The position numbers were made by a program, and so were the translations under genes. The notes under the pieces were generated by a model. That model had not been told where the DNA came from, searched no databases, and was given only the letters and a program-made list of their open reading frames with translations. A stretch of 64,000 bases of DNA from Streptomyces sp. NRRL F-6492. Its GTDB lineage: Bacteria; Actinomycetota; Actinomycetes; Streptomycetales; Streptomycetaceae. The stretch lies in contig NZ_LGEG01000116.1 of the NCBI RefSeq assembly GCF_001280125.1, forward strand, positions 62,001 through 126,000. The letters run 5' to 3'. Below, in pieces: positions 8,963 to 17,271 of this stretch. Position 1 is the first letter of the stretch. Each line of letters begins with the position of its first letter.

Positions 8963-9004
8963 AGTACGGACTAATTAGTGGGGTACTCACTTCCGGGTAA
9001 GTAC
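8963..9004. promoter_or_regulatory. Putative HxlR operator cluster in divergent promoter
   Basis: ACTAATTAGT at 8970-8979 is a perfect 10-bp palindrome. GTACTCAC (8983-8990) faces GTAAGTAC (8997-9004) across 6 bases with one mismatch. A further AGTAC at 8963-8967 pairs with GTACT at 8983-8987. The cluster is the only AT-rich part of the 137-base gap between the reductase and the hxlR-type gene. GTAC-containing inverted repeats are common for HxlR regulators. Binding is inferred. Confidence 0.55.
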
Positions 9005-9021
9005 GGTGCGGGGGAGGGCGG

Positions 9022-9384
9022 ATGACGACATCGGCACGGCGCGGTCCCTATTTCTGCGGGGTCAACGCGGCGATGGACGTGCTCACCGGCAAGTGGAAGG
9101 CGCCGATCCTCTGGGAGCTGCACGCCCACGGGACCCGCAGGTTCGCCGAGCTCCGGCGCGGCCTGCCGGGCGTCAGCGAGAAGATGCTGGTCCAGCACCT
9201 GCGGGAGATGGAGGAGGACGGGCTCGTGCACCGCGAGGTGTATCCCGAGGTGCCGCCGAGGGTGGAGTACTCCCTGACGGAGCACGGCGTCTCGCTCAAC
9301 GCCGCCCTGGACTCCCTGGGGGACTGGGGCGCCGAACGGATGCGGCGGATCGGCGCCGAGAAGATCAGCGTCGACGCCGGGTAG
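9022..9384 (+). CDS. HxlR-family winged-helix transcriptional regulator
   Basis: 120 residues, the usual size. It contains the family core VLTGKWKAPILWEL, the recognition region GVSEKMLVQHLREMEEDGL and the wing VPPRVEYSLTEHG. HxlR proteins bind as dimers, often sensing aldehydes, quinones or redox state through a cysteine; here a Cys at residue 12 (YFCGVNAAMDV) is in the usual place. ATG at 9022, preceded by GGGGGAGGGCGG. It diverges from the imine-reductase-like gene and probably regulates it and itself. Confidence 0.92.
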   Translation: MTTSARRGPYFCGVNAAMDVLTGKWKAPILWELHAHGTRRFAELRRGLPGVSEKMLVQHLREMEEDGLVHREVYPEVPPRVEYSLTEHGVSLNAALDSLGDWGAERMRRIGAEKISVDAG

Positions 9385-9399
9385 CCGGCAACGCGACGA

Positions 9400-9430
9400 A
9401 GGGGCGGGACGGTCACGCCGTCCCGCCCCT
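9400..9430. terminator. Bidirectional hairpin terminator between hxlR-type gene and msrB
   Basis: Perfect 13-bp stem (AGGGGCGGGACGG at 9400-9412 and its complement at 9418-9430) with a 5-base loop, placed between two convergent genes. Confidence 0.85.
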
Positions 9431-9443
9431 CCGCCCTCCCGGC

Positions 9444-9851
9444 TCAGCCCTCCCGCGGCTCCAGCCGCAGCGAGATCGAGTTGATGCAGTACCGCTGGTC
9501 CGTCGGGGTCGGGTAGCCCTCGCCCTCGAAGACGTGGCCCAGGTGGGAGCCGCAGCGGGAGCAGCGGACCTCCGTGCGGACCATGCCGTGGGAGCGGTCC
9601 TGGATCAGTTCGACCGCGTCGGAGTCCTTCGGGTCGTAGAAGGACGGCCAGCCGCAGTGCGACGAGAACTTCTCGTTCGAGGTGAACAGCTCCGCGCCGC
9701 ACGCCCGGCAGGAGTAGACGCCCCGGGTGGTGGTGTCGGTGTACTCGCCCCGGAAGGCGGGCTCGGTGCCCGCCTGGCGCAGCACCTGGTACTCCGCCGG
9801 GGTCAGCTCCGCACGCCACTGCTCGTCCGGCTTCTCGACGTCGTACGCCAT
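9444..9851 (-). CDS. msrB: Peptide-methionine (R)-S-oxide reductase MsrB
   Basis: 135 residues. It reduces the R epimer of methionine sulfoxide in oxidised proteins, in the cytoplasm, using thioredoxin. The structural zinc is held by two CxxC pairs (Cys48/Cys51 and Cys97/Cys100). The catalytic Cys122 lies in RYCINS, and the signature HCGWPSF is at about 65-71. The ATG at 9851 has an AGGGAG ribosome site; an upstream in-frame ATG at 9875 would overlap the stop of murC. The 23-base gap after murC suggests cotranscription. Confidence 0.95.
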   Translation of the reverse strand: MAYDVEKPDEQWRAELTPAEYQVLRQAGTEPAFRGEYTDTTTRGVYSCRACGAELFTSNEKFSSHCGWPSFYDPKDSDAVELIQDRSHGMVRTEVRCSRCGSHLGHVFEGEGYPTPTDQRYCINSISLRLEPREG

Positions 9852-9874
9852 GGGCTCGCTCCCTCTGCTCCGCA

Positions 9875-11266
9875 CTACTTCGACAGGTGGTCCAGGATGC
9901 GCGGGCCGAGGTCCGTGACGTCGCCCGCCCCCATGGTGAGAACGAGATCGCCGGGTCCGGCCATTCCCTCGATGATCTCGGGCACCGCGCCCTTGTTGTG
10001 GACGGGCGTCACGTCGGCGCCGGCCTTCCGGGCGGCCTCGACGATCAGCTCGCTGGTGACGCCCGGGATCGGGTCCTCGCGGGCCGGGTAGATGTCGAGG
10101 ACGACGGAGGCGTCCGCGAGGGCCAGCGCGTCGCCCATCTCCTCGCCCAGCTCCTGGGTGCGGGAGAAGAGGTGCGGCTGGAAGACGACGAGGAGGCGGG
10201 AGTCCCCGGCGGCGCCCCGCATGGCCTCCAGGTCGGCGGTCATCTCGGTGGGGTGGTGCGCGTACGAGTCGATGACCTGGACGCCCTTCGCCTCGCCCTT
10301 GAGCTGGAGGCGGCGGCCGACGCCGGTGTAGGCGGTGAGGGCCCGGGCCAGCTCGGCCGGGTCGATGCCCACGCGGGCGCCGGCGGCGAGCGCGGCGGCG
10401 GCGTTGTGGGCGTAGTGGCGGCCGGGGACCGAGACGGTGAAGGTGTGCTCGGTGCCGTCGAGGGCGACGGTCACCTCGCTCTTCATGCCGTTTGGGACGA
10501 TCTTCAGGATGCGGGCGTCGGAGTCCTCGGACTCGCCGACCGTGACGATCCGCAGGCCCTCGCGGTCCGCGACCCGGCGGGCCAGCTCGCGGGCGCCGGC
10601 GTGCTCGCCGACGACGAGGGTGCCGCCGGGGCGGATCTTGGCGGTGAAGGCCTCGAAGGACTCGTAGATCTCGTCCAGGGAGGCGTAGTTCGCGTGGTGG
10701 TCCAGCTCGACGTTGAGGACGATCGCGACCTCGGGGTCGTACTTCTGGAAGCTGCGGTCGCTCTCGTCGGCCTCGGCGACGAAGACCTCGCCGTCGCCGT
10801 GCAGCGCGTTGGTGCCGGGACCCGCCAGGTCGCCGCCGATGGCGTACGAGGGGTCGAGGCCGAGGTGGGTGAGGGCGACGGCCAGCATGGAGGTGGTCGT
10901 GGTCTTGCCGTGCGTACCGGCGACCGCGATCGCGCGCAGGCCGTCCATGAGGGAGGCGAGCGCGTCGGAGCGGTGCACGACCGGGATGCCCAGCTCGGCG
11001 GCGCGGGCCAGCTCGGGGTTGTCGGCGCGGATGGCGCTGGAGACGACGACGGCGGAGGCGTCGTCCGCGAGGTGCTCGGCGGCGTGGCCGATGTGCACGG
11101 TGACGCCGAGGGCGCGCAGGGCCTCGGCGGTCGCGGACTCCTTGGCGTCGCTGCCGGCGACCTTGGCGCCGCGCTGGGCGAGGATCTTGGCGATGCCCGA
11201 CATTCCGGCACCGCCGATGCCGATGAAGTGCGGCCGTTCCATGGCGGCGGGAATGGCGGGTGCCAT
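9875..11266 (-). CDS. murC: UDP-N-acetylmuramate--L-alanine ligase MurC
   Basis: 463 residues. It adds L-Ala to UDP-MurNAc with ATP hydrolysis, the first step of the peptidoglycan stem peptide, in the cytoplasm. Three domains are visible: an N-terminal Rossmann domain (FIGIGGAGMSGIAKIL, 14-29), a central ATPase with the P-loop AGTHGKTTTT (Lys121), and a C-terminal ligase domain with YAHHPTEM. The ATG at 11266 with GGGGAGAGATC upstream gives the normal family length; a frame extending to 11422 adds a low-complexity Arg/Ala leader without support. The gene is away from the dcw cluster, as in other Streptomyces. Confidence 0.96.
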   Translation of the reverse strand: MAPAIPAAMERPHFIGIGGAGMSGIAKILAQRGAKVAGSDAKESATAEALRALGVTVHIGHAAEHLADDASAVVVSSAIRADNPELARAAELGIPVVHRSDALASLMDGLRAIAVAGTHGKTTTTSMLAVALTHLGLDPSYAIGGDLAGPGTNALHGDGEVFVAEADESDRSFQKYDPEVAIVLNVELDHHANYASLDEIYESFEAFTAKIRPGGTLVVGEHAGARELARRVADREGLRIVTVGESEDSDARILKIVPNGMKSEVTVALDGTEHTFTVSVPGRHYAHNAAAALAAGARVGIDPAELARALTAYTGVGRRLQLKGEAKGVQVIDSYAHHPTEMTADLEAMRGAAGDSRLLVVFQPHLFSRTQELGEEMGDALALADASVVLDIYPAREDPIPGVTSELIVEAARKAGADVTPVHNKGAVPEIIEGMAGPGDLVLTMGAGDVTDLGPRILDHLSK

Positions 11267-11429
11267 GTGGATCTCTCCCCGGGTCTGCTTCGTCAGTGCC
11301 TGAAAATAGGTCCCCACGGTTGAGTGTGGGGGCGCCACCAGCCTAGTCGCTCGTGGTGCGCGCGCCCGGCGGGGCACGGCCCGGCCCGCGCCCCCCGCAC
11401 GGGACGCGGGCCGGTCCGTCACCGCTCGG

Positions 11430-11900
11430 TCACTCGCTGTGCGCGAAGAGCTTGAGCACCGGGACGCCGACCTTGTGGCGGGCCCGGGAGGCCCAGTCGC
11501 GGTGGAAGAACTCCTCCACGTAGTGCGGTGCGGTGAGGACGATCACCTCGTCCGCCTCCGCCTCGTCGACGACCGCCTTCATCCGGTCGAGCGGGTGGTC
11601 CTCGACGACCTGGCCGACCGCATCGCAGCCGGCGTCCCTCAGCGCCCGGAGCGAGTGCTCCAGGGCCTGCTCGGCGGGGGGCCTGGCCTCCCTGCCCTCC
11701 GGTTCCTCGCCCTCGCGGGCCGCCTCCTTCAGTTCGCCCATGGCCACGTCGTCGATGGCGCGCAGCAGGACGTCGGCCTGGTCACCGCGCGGCTGCATCA
11801 GAACGATGAAGGACACGTCCTCGTCGCCGTGCAGCGTGGTGACGAATTCCACGTCGACGGACGTCAGGGGCTTCTCGATCATCAGAACGCTTGTGAACAC
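11430..11900 (-). CDS. Conserved hypothetical protein, often mislabelled indole-3-glycerol-phosphate synthase
   Basis: 156 residues, ATG at 11900. The middle has a charged segment rich in Glu (KEAAREGEEPEGREARP), then an alpha/beta section VVDEAEADEVIVLTAPHYV and HKVGVPVLKLFAHSE. The layout of a nucleotide-binding-like alpha/beta fold of about 150 residues is reminiscent of universal stress proteins, but no ATP-binding motif is seen. My recollection is that Streptomyces orthologues next to murC carry an indole-3-glycerol-phosphate synthase label; no such barrel is present here. It is about 160 bases upstream of murC on the same strand. Confidence 0.75.
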   Translation of the reverse strand: MFTSVLMIEKPLTSVDVEFVTTLHGDEDVSFIVLMQPRGDQADVLLRAIDDVAMGELKEAAREGEEPEGREARPPAEQALEHSLRALRDAGCDAVGQVVEDHPLDRMKAVVDEAEADEVIVLTAPHYVEEFFHRDWASRARHKVGVPVLKLFAHSE

Positions 11901-12005
11901 TTCGGGAGCCCTTCTGCGGAAACCATCCTTCCCCGTGTTCGCACGGGGTCTGCGACAGTAAGTGTGCCCGGCGGACGGTAAGCGGAACGATGAATTCCGC
12001 GATTG

Positions 12006-12956
12006 TCAGATCCGAAGGTAGCGGGTGAAGAGGAAGCCGTCCCGCTCCAGGACGGAAGCCACCTGGAAGCGTGTCGGGACGGCCACCGGGGGGCCTCCGG
12101 CGATCCGCTGGGCGTGGCCCGCCGTCATCGTGGGCGAGATCGTCAGGCACAGCTCGTCGAGGACCTCCGCCGCCACGAACTGGCCGAGCAGCCGGGGCCC
12201 GCCCTCGGTCAGCTGGCGCCGCAGGCCGCGCTCCGTGAGCGCCGCCAGGGCGCGGGCGGGGTCCACCCGGGGCCCGTCGCCCGCGAACAGCACCTCCGCC
12301 CCCGCCTTCCGGGCCGCCGCGACCCGCTCGGGGGGCGCCCCGGTCCCGGTGAGGACCAGGGTCGGCACCAGCGGCTCCGTGAAGAGCGGAAGCGAGAAGT
12401 CCAGGTCGAGCGAGGCGCTGACCACGGCGATCACCGGGGCCGGACCCTGCCCGGCGGCGGCGCGGCGGGCCGCGAAGGCCTCCCGCGCCCGGGCGGGGCG
12501 GTACCCCTCCAGGCGTACCGTTTCCGCACCCACCACGATCACGTCGGCGAGCCCGCGCAGGGTGCCGAAGATCCTCATGTCGGTCTCGGAGGAGAGCGGC
12601 TGGGAGCGGCCCTCGTGCTGGCCGGCGCCGTCGAGCGAGGAGACCATGTTGGCCCGCAGCCAGGACCCGGCGCCCTCCGGATAGGCGTAGGCGTCGGCGA
12701 GCGCGTCGAGGGACCAGTCCCCGTCCGCCGCCCCGGCCCCGGCCCCGTGGGCCGGTCCGGCGGGCGCGGCCGGTCCGGCGGGCGCGGTCGGCACGGCGGG
12801 CGCGGCCGGCACGGCGGATGCGGCCGGTCCGGCGGGCGCGGCCGGTCCGGCGGGCGCGGTCGGTCCGGCGGGCGCGGCCGGTCCGGTCGGTCCGGCGGAT
12901 GCGGTCGGCACGGCCGCCCCGGCTGTCATGTCCGTCACAGGAAACAGGCGTCGCAT
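12006..12956 (-). CDS. Pyrimidine reductase family protein (RibD C-terminal domain)
   Basis: 316 residues. From about residue 78 it is a RibD_C reductase: WLRANMVSSLDGAG, the NADPH-loop region GLADVIVVGAETVRLEGYRP, and LTEGGPRLLGQFV near the end. Related proteins reduce the pyrimidine intermediate of riboflavin synthesis. A lone reductase outside a rib operon could act there or on a secondary metabolite. Residues roughly 15-68 are an Ala/Pro/Gly stretch encoded by an 18-bp tandem repeat and are probably a disordered leader. Starts at 12956 and 12929 are both possible, with no clear ribosome site for either. It diverges from the ZapE gene over 36 bases. Confidence 0.85.
   Translation of the reverse strand: MRRLFPVTDMTAGAAVPTASAGPTGPAAPAGPTAPAGPAAPAGPAASAVPAAPAVPTAPAGPAAPAGPAHGAGAGAADGDWSLDALADAYAYPEGAGSWLRANMVSSLDGAGQHEGRSQPLSSETDMRIFGTLRGLADVIVVGAETVRLEGYRPARAREAFAARRAAAGQGPAPVIAVVSASLDLDFSLPLFTEPLVPTLVLTGTGAPPERVAAARKAGAEVLFAGDGPRVDPARALAALTERGLRRQLTEGGPRLLGQFVAAEVLDELCLTISPTMTAGHAQRIAGGPPVAVPTRFQVASVLERDGFLFTRYLRI
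12754..12915. repeat. 18-bp minisatellite inside the RibD-like reductase gene
   Basis: Seven contiguous 18-bp units run from 12754 to 12879 (consensus GGTCCGGCGGGCGCGGCC, with only T/C, G/A and C/T changes). A degenerate 36-bp continuation of a half, a whole and a half unit extends to 12915. Read on the minus strand each unit encodes a hexapeptide of the type Pro-Ala-Ala-Pro-Ala-Gly. The unit length keeps the reading frame, so copy-number change would alter only the leader length. Confidence 0.93.
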
Positions 12957-12992
12957 CCAGGCAGTCTGACATGGCGCTTACAGTGGGGAACT

Positions 12993-14078
12993 GTGTCGAC
13001 CCGTGCCCTCACCGAAGCCGTCCCCTCCGCGGCGGCCCCGCTCTCGCTCTGCTCCCGAGAGCCCCACGTACCCGCCGAGCGCCTCGTCGCGGAGATGGTG
13101 CCGCCGCCGCGCTTCGACTCCGTGCGCTTCGACACGTACATCCCGGACCCGAACCAGCCCAGCCAGACGCGGGCCGTCGAGGTCCTGAGCGCCTTCGCCG
13201 GGGGCCTGGGCGGGGCGCACGCCTCCGGCGCCGGGAAGCGCCGCTGGTTCGCGAAGAAGCCCGCCGCCCCCACCGGGCCGCGCGGGGTCTACCTGGACGG
13301 CGGGTACGGCGTCGGCAAGACCCACCTGCTCGCCTCCCTCTGGCACGCGACCCCCGCCGAGCCCGCCCTGAAGGCGTTCGGCACCTTCGTGGAGCTGACC
13401 AACCTGGTCGGCGCGCTCGGCTTCCAGCAGACGGTGAGGACCCTGGGCGGGCACCGGCTCCTCTGCATCGACGAGTTCGAGCTGGACGACCCGGGCGACA
13501 CCGTCCTCGTCTCCAGCCTGCTCGGCAAGCTCGTCGAGTCGGGCGTGGCGCTCGCCGCCACCTCCAACACGCTCCCCGGCAAGCTCGGCGAGGGCCGCTT
13601 CGCCGCCGCCGACTTCCTCCGCGAGATCCAGGGCCTCTCCGCCCACTTCCGGCCGCTGCGGATCGACGGCGAGGACTACCGCCACCGGGGCCTGCCCGAA
13701 GCCCCCGCGCCCCACTCCGACCAGACCGTCACGGCGACCGCGTACGCCACGCCGGGCGCCTCCCTGGACGACTTCCCGCACCTGCTCGAACACCTGGCCA
13801 GGGTCCACCCGAGCCGCTACGGCGCCCTGACCGACGACCTCACCGCCGTCTGCTTCACCGACGTGCGGCCCGTGCCCGACCAGTCGACCGCGCTGCGGCT
13901 GGTCGTGCTGGCCGACCGGCTCTACGACCGCGAGATACCGGTCCTCGCCTCCGGCCTGCCCTTCGACCGCCTGTTCAGCGAGGAGATGCTGAACGGCGGG
14001 TACCGCAAGAAGTACTTCCGGGCGATCTCGCGGCTCACCGCGCTCGCCCGCGACGCGAAGGGGCTCGTCGCGCAGTAG
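12993..14078 (+). CDS. zapE: ZapE/AFG1-like cell division ATPase
   Basis: 361 residues. The AFG1-type P-loop ATPase has Walker A GGYGVGKTHL (103-112), Walker B HRLLCIDEFELDDPGD, and sensor segment LAATSNTLPG. In proteobacteria ZapE destabilises FtsZ polymers at the constricting Z-ring; mitochondrial AFG1 works with proteases. In actinobacteria the role is inferred from homology only. The GTG at 12993 was chosen because GGGGA lies at the right distance, and because longer in-frame readings run back through the reductase gene on the other strand. Confidence 0.9.
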   Translation: MSTRALTEAVPSAAAPLSLCSREPHVPAERLVAEMVPPPRFDSVRFDTYIPDPNQPSQTRAVEVLSAFAGGLGGAHASGAGKRRWFAKKPAAPTGPRGVYLDGGYGVGKTHLLASLWHATPAEPALKAFGTFVELTNLVGALGFQQTVRTLGGHRLLCIDEFELDDPGDTVLVSSLLGKLVESGVALAATSNTLPGKLGEGRFAAADFLREIQGLSAHFRPLRIDGEDYRHRGLPEAPAPHSDQTVTATAYATPGASLDDFPHLLEHLARVHPSRYGALTDDLTAVCFTDVRPVPDQSTALRLVVLADRLYDREIPVLASGLPFDRLFSEEMLNGGYRKKYFRAISRLTALARDAKGLVAQ

Positions 14079-14116
14079 CTTGGGGGCCGTACCCGATCGA
14101 TCGAAAGGGATCCACC

Positions 14117-14542
14117 ATGGCCACCGTGCGTCACGCCCACACCGTCTGGCAGGGCGACCTCCTCAAGGGCTCCGGCGTCGTCTCCCTCGACTCCTCCGGC
14201 ATCGGTTCGTACGACGTCTCCTGGCCCGCCCGGTCGGAGGAGCCGAACGGGAAGACCAGCCCGGAGGAGCTGATCGCCGCCGCGCACTCCTCCTGCTTCT
14301 CGATGGCCCTCTCCCACGGCCTGGCCGGCGCGGGCACCCCGCCCACCCGCCTGGAGACCAAGGCCGACGTCACCTTCCAGCCGGGCGAGGGCATCACCGG
14401 CATCCACCTGACCGTGCGCGGCGAGGTCCCCGGTCTGAGCGGGGAGGAGTTCCAGGCGGCCGCGGAGGACGCGAAGAAGAACTGCCCGGTCAGCCAGGCG
14501 CTGTCGGGGACGGACATCACGCTCACCGCCGAGCTGGGCTGA
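14117..14542 (+). CDS. OsmC/Ohr family peroxiredoxin
   Basis: 141 residues. OsmC-fold homodimeric thiol peroxidase, with active cysteines Cys60 (AAHSSCFSMALS) and Cys123 (KKNCPVSQAL). It detoxifies organic hydroperoxides in the cytoplasm. The sequence order fits the OsmC subgroup more than Ohr, and no OhrR-type regulator is adjacent. ATG at 14117 with AAAGGGA upstream; 38 bases after zapE, so it may be in the same transcript. Confidence 0.93.
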   Translation: MATVRHAHTVWQGDLLKGSGVVSLDSSGIGSYDVSWPARSEEPNGKTSPEELIAAAHSSCFSMALSHGLAGAGTPPTRLETKADVTFQPGEGITGIHLTVRGEVPGLSGEEFQAAAEDAKKNCPVSQALSGTDITLTAELG

Positions 14543-14548
14543 TCCCCC

Positions 14549-14567
14549 TCCTGACCCGGGGTCAGGA
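14549..14567 (+). terminator. Hairpin after the OsmC gene
   Basis: TCCTGACCC, one base, then GGGTCAGGA: 9-bp complementary arms starting 7 bases after the stop codon of the OsmC gene. Confidence 0.6.
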
Positions 14568-14714
14568 CCCGCGCCACGCAGGACAGTCGCGGCCCGCATG
14601 GTTCACGCGCCACGGGAGTGCGTGATACACACGTGCGGGTCGCACGTCACACAGGCAGCACCCGACGTGCACGGAACGTCACCACCTGTCCGCCAACAGG
14701 GAGTTCGTTGCCTC

Positions 14715-16091
14715 ATGTCCGCAACACGACGTCAGATCCTGTCCCGCACCGGCGCGTCCGTCGCCGGGATCGCCTTCACCGGCGCCCTCTCCGAACTCTT
14801 CGCCGGAAGCGCCTCGGCCGCCCCCGGCGGCCCTCCGTTCCGGGGCGGCTACGGCCCCCTCGTACCCGATCCCGGCGGTCTCCTCGACCTGCCGGCCGGC
14901 TTCCGCTACAAGGTCCTCTCCCGGCAGGGCGACCCCCTGCGCTCCGGCGAGGGCCCCGTCCCGAGCAACCACGACGGCATGGGCGCCTTCCCCGGCCACC
15001 GGGGCCGGGTGCACCTGGTCCGCAACCACGAGAACAGGGCCACCGGGAAGATCGGCGTCCCGACCGTCCCCGGCCTCACGTACGACCCGGCGGCCAGGGG
15101 CGGCTGCACGGCCCTCGAACTCGACGGCCGGAACGACGTCCTCGGCGAGCGGGTCGCCGTCGCGGGCACGGCCGTCAACTGCGCGGGCGGTCCCACGCCC
15201 TGGAACACCTGGCTGACCTGCGAGGAGACCGAGGACAAGGCCGGCACGAACGGCTACGCCAAGGACCACGGCTTCGTCTTCGAGGTCGACGGCGCCGACC
15301 CGCGCCGCACCGGAGCCGTCCCGCTCACCGCCATGGGCCGCTTCCAGCACGAGGCGGTGGCCGTCGACCCGCGCAGCGGGATCGTGTACGAGACGGAGGA
15401 CGCCTTCGACCGGCCCTTCGGGCTCTTCTACCGCTTCCTCCCCCGCAAGCCGCTCGGCGGTACGGGCTCGCTGCGCGCGGGCGGCGCCCTGGAGGCGATG
15501 CGGGTCCCGGACGTCCCCGACCTCTCCCTGATCCAGGAGACCGGCGCCCGCTTCGAGGGCGTCGAGTGGGTCCCCGTACCGGATCCGCTCGCGGCCGGAA
15601 CGCCCATCAGGTTCCAGGACTTCGGGCCCGGGGGCATCACCCACGCGCAGAAGCTGGAGGGCTGCTACTGGGGCGGGCGGGCCGTCTACTTCGTGTCGTC
15701 GTTCGCGCGGACCGGGGACGGCTCGGCCGCCACCCACTTCGGCCAGGTGTGGAAGTACGAGCCGCACCGGCGCCGGCTCACCCTCGTCGTGGTCTTCGGC
15801 CCGAGCACCGACATCCGGCTGCCGGGCGAGTCGCCGGACAACATCTGTCTGGCGCCGACCGGGGGGCTGATGGTCAGCGAGGACGGCGGGGGCGCGCAGC
15901 ACGTCTTCGGGGTGAGCGAGCGGGGCGAGGTCTACCCGGTCGCGCGGGGGCGGCAGAACATCGGCACCCCGGAGGAGCCCGAGTGGGGCGAGTTCGCGGG
16001 GGTCACCTTCTCGCCCGACCGGAGCACGATGTACGTCAACTGCTACACCCCGGGGACGACGTTCGCGGTGACGGGCCCCTGGCGCCGCTGA
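14715..16091 (+). CDS. PhoX-like (DUF839) secreted phosphatase, Tat substrate
   Basis: 458 residues. The twin-arginine signal is clear: ATRRQILSRTGASVAGIAF, then an Ala-rich cleavage region. The mature part carries PhoX/DUF839 motifs, including a glycine-rich beta-propeller with NHDGMGAFPG, HLVRNHEN, NTWLTCEET, GRFQHEAVAVDP and SPDNICLAP. PhoX enzymes are Tat-exported alkaline phosphatases with an Fe/Ca cofactor, usually made under phosphate starvation; activity here is inferred. The ATG at 14715 is preferred over one at 14598, which would bury the Tat motif. A PPK2 gene follows, so the two may share phosphate-related control, although no clear PHO box was seen. Confidence 0.88.
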   Translation: MSATRRQILSRTGASVAGIAFTGALSELFAGSASAAPGGPPFRGGYGPLVPDPGGLLDLPAGFRYKVLSRQGDPLRSGEGPVPSNHDGMGAFPGHRGRVHLVRNHENRATGKIGVPTVPGLTYDPAARGGCTALELDGRNDVLGERVAVAGTAVNCAGGPTPWNTWLTCEETEDKAGTNGYAKDHGFVFEVDGADPRRTGAVPLTAMGRFQHEAVAVDPRSGIVYETEDAFDRPFGLFYRFLPRKPLGGTGSLRAGGALEAMRVPDVPDLSLIQETGARFEGVEWVPVPDPLAAGTPIRFQDFGPGGITHAQKLEGCYWGGRAVYFVSSFARTGDGSAATHFGQVWKYEPHRRRLTLVVVFGPSTDIRLPGESPDNICLAPTGGLMVSEDGGGAQHVFGVSERGEVYPVARGRQNIGTPEEPEWGEFAGVTFSPDRSTMYVNCYTPGTTFAVTGPWRR

Positions 16092-16171
16092 CCCGCACCC
16101 GGAGGTCGCGGGCGGCCCGGTTGCGGTGGAGGATCGGGGGCAGGAGGGCGGGACTGCGGAAGGAGCGCGAG

Positions 16172-17053
16172 ATGTCGAAGAAGAACGAGGGAAAGAAGCG
16201 CCGGGAGGCGCCGGAACCGGACCTGCGGGACGTCCTGCGCGTCCCCGTCGGCGAGCCGGTCGACCTCGCCTCCTACGACGCCCGCGGCATCCCGGCGGGC
16301 CCCTCCGGCAAGGCGGCCGGGGTGACCGCCACCGCCGCCCTGGGGCCGCGCCTGGCCGAGCTCCAGGAGCGGCTGTACGCGTCGAGCACCGCCGGGGACC
16401 GCCGCCGGGTGCTCCTGGTCCTCCAGGGCATGGACACCAGCGGCAAGGGCGGCACGGTCAAGCACGTGATCGGCTTCCTCAGCCCGTCGGGCTGCCGGGT
16501 GCGCGCCTTCAAGGCCCCGACGCCGGAGGAGAAGGAGCACCCCTTCCTCTGGCGGATCGAGAAGGCGCTCCCCCTGCCGGGCGAGATCGGCATCTTCGAC
16601 CGCTCGCACTACGAGGACGTCCTCGTGCCGCGCGTCCACGAGCTGGTCTCCCGCTCCGAGATCAAGCGCCGCTACCGGCAGATCAACCACTTCGAGAAGG
16701 CGCTCGCGGACGACGGGGTGACGGTGGTGAAGGTCTTCCTCCACCTCTCGTACGAGGAGCAGCGCGACCGGCTCCTCGAACGCCTCGACGACCCCGACAA
16801 GCACTGGAAGTTCAACACCGGCGACATCGAGGAACGCGCCCTGTGGCCGGCCTACCGGAAGGCCTACGAACTGGCCCTGGAGCGCTGCGGCACGGACGCG
16901 GCGCCGTGGTACGTCGTCCCGGCGGACCGCAAGTGGTACCGGAACTGGGCGATCAGCAAGCTCCTCCTCGAACACCTGGAGGCGCTGGACCCGAAGTACC
17001 CGCCGGGGGACTTCGACGTGGCGGAGAGCCGGAAGCGGCTACTGGCTTCTTGA
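16172..17053 (+). CDS. ppk2: Polyphosphate kinase 2 family protein
   Basis: 293 residues, the normal size of a single-domain PPK2. Walker A is GMDTSGKGGTVKHV (about 87-100), Walker B is IFDRSHYEDVL (Asp143), and the lid module contains HWKFNTGDIEER. PPK2 enzymes transfer phosphate between polyphosphate and nucleotides, mostly making NTP from polyP; the class cannot be fixed by eye. The N-terminus is Lys-rich and likely disordered. ATG at 16172 with GGAAGGAG upstream. Its last 15 bases overlap the end of a small convergent gene. Confidence 0.93.
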   Translation: MSKKNEGKKRREAPEPDLRDVLRVPVGEPVDLASYDARGIPAGPSGKAAGVTATAALGPRLAELQERLYASSTAGDRRRVLLVLQGMDTSGKGGTVKHVIGFLSPSGCRVRAFKAPTPEEKEHPFLWRIEKALPLPGEIGIFDRSHYEDVLVPRVHELVSRSEIKRRYRQINHFEKALADDGVTVVKVFLHLSYEEQRDRLLERLDDPDKHWKFNTGDIEERALWPAYRKAYELALERCGTDAAPWYVVPADRKWYRNWAISKLLLEHLEALDPKYPPGDFDVAESRKRLLAS

Positions 17054-17269
17054 GCGGCGCCAGTCGGCGAGGGCGCGCCGCAGTTTGAAGGACGCCTGGA
17101 GGTCGAGGTTCTCCTGCTCCTCGAACCTGGTGAACAGGTGGTCGAGGAGAGCGGACCCATCGGCGTGGGCCGGCCGGGCGGCGAAGGCCGTCGTGATCGA
17201 CGTGTCCTTCAGCCGTGCCACCAGATCGAGCAGGAGGCCGATCTGGACGTCGTCGAGTCGAAAAAGCAC
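17039..17269 (-). CDS. Small hypothetical protein (76 aa)
   Basis: MLFRLDDVQIGLLLDLVARL begins an amphipathic helix, and the C-terminus (LFTRFEEQENLDLQ, then RRALADWRRSRSQ) forms another. Codon third positions are mostly G/C, and residue usage is balanced rather than Arg/Pro-heavy as in shadow frames, which supports a real gene. The stop overlaps the convergent ppk2 by 15 bases. Its start is 2 bases from the start of the divergent small membrane protein gene, leaving no room for a normal ribosome site, so expression is uncertain. Confidence 0.5.
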   Translation of the reverse strand: MLFRLDDVQIGLLLDLVARLKDTSITTAFAARPAHADGSALLDHLFTRFEEQENLDLQASFKLRRALADWRRSRSQ

Positions 17270-17271
17270 CC

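Noticed and set aside
12754..12915. CRISPR-like repeat array
   Set aside because: Units are contiguous 18-mers without spacers and lie inside a coding frame.
12818..14542. Arg-rich repeat protein read on the plus strand through the 18-bp array
   Set aside because: The array is in frame with the RibD-like gene on the minus strand. The plus-strand reading runs out of frame through zapE.
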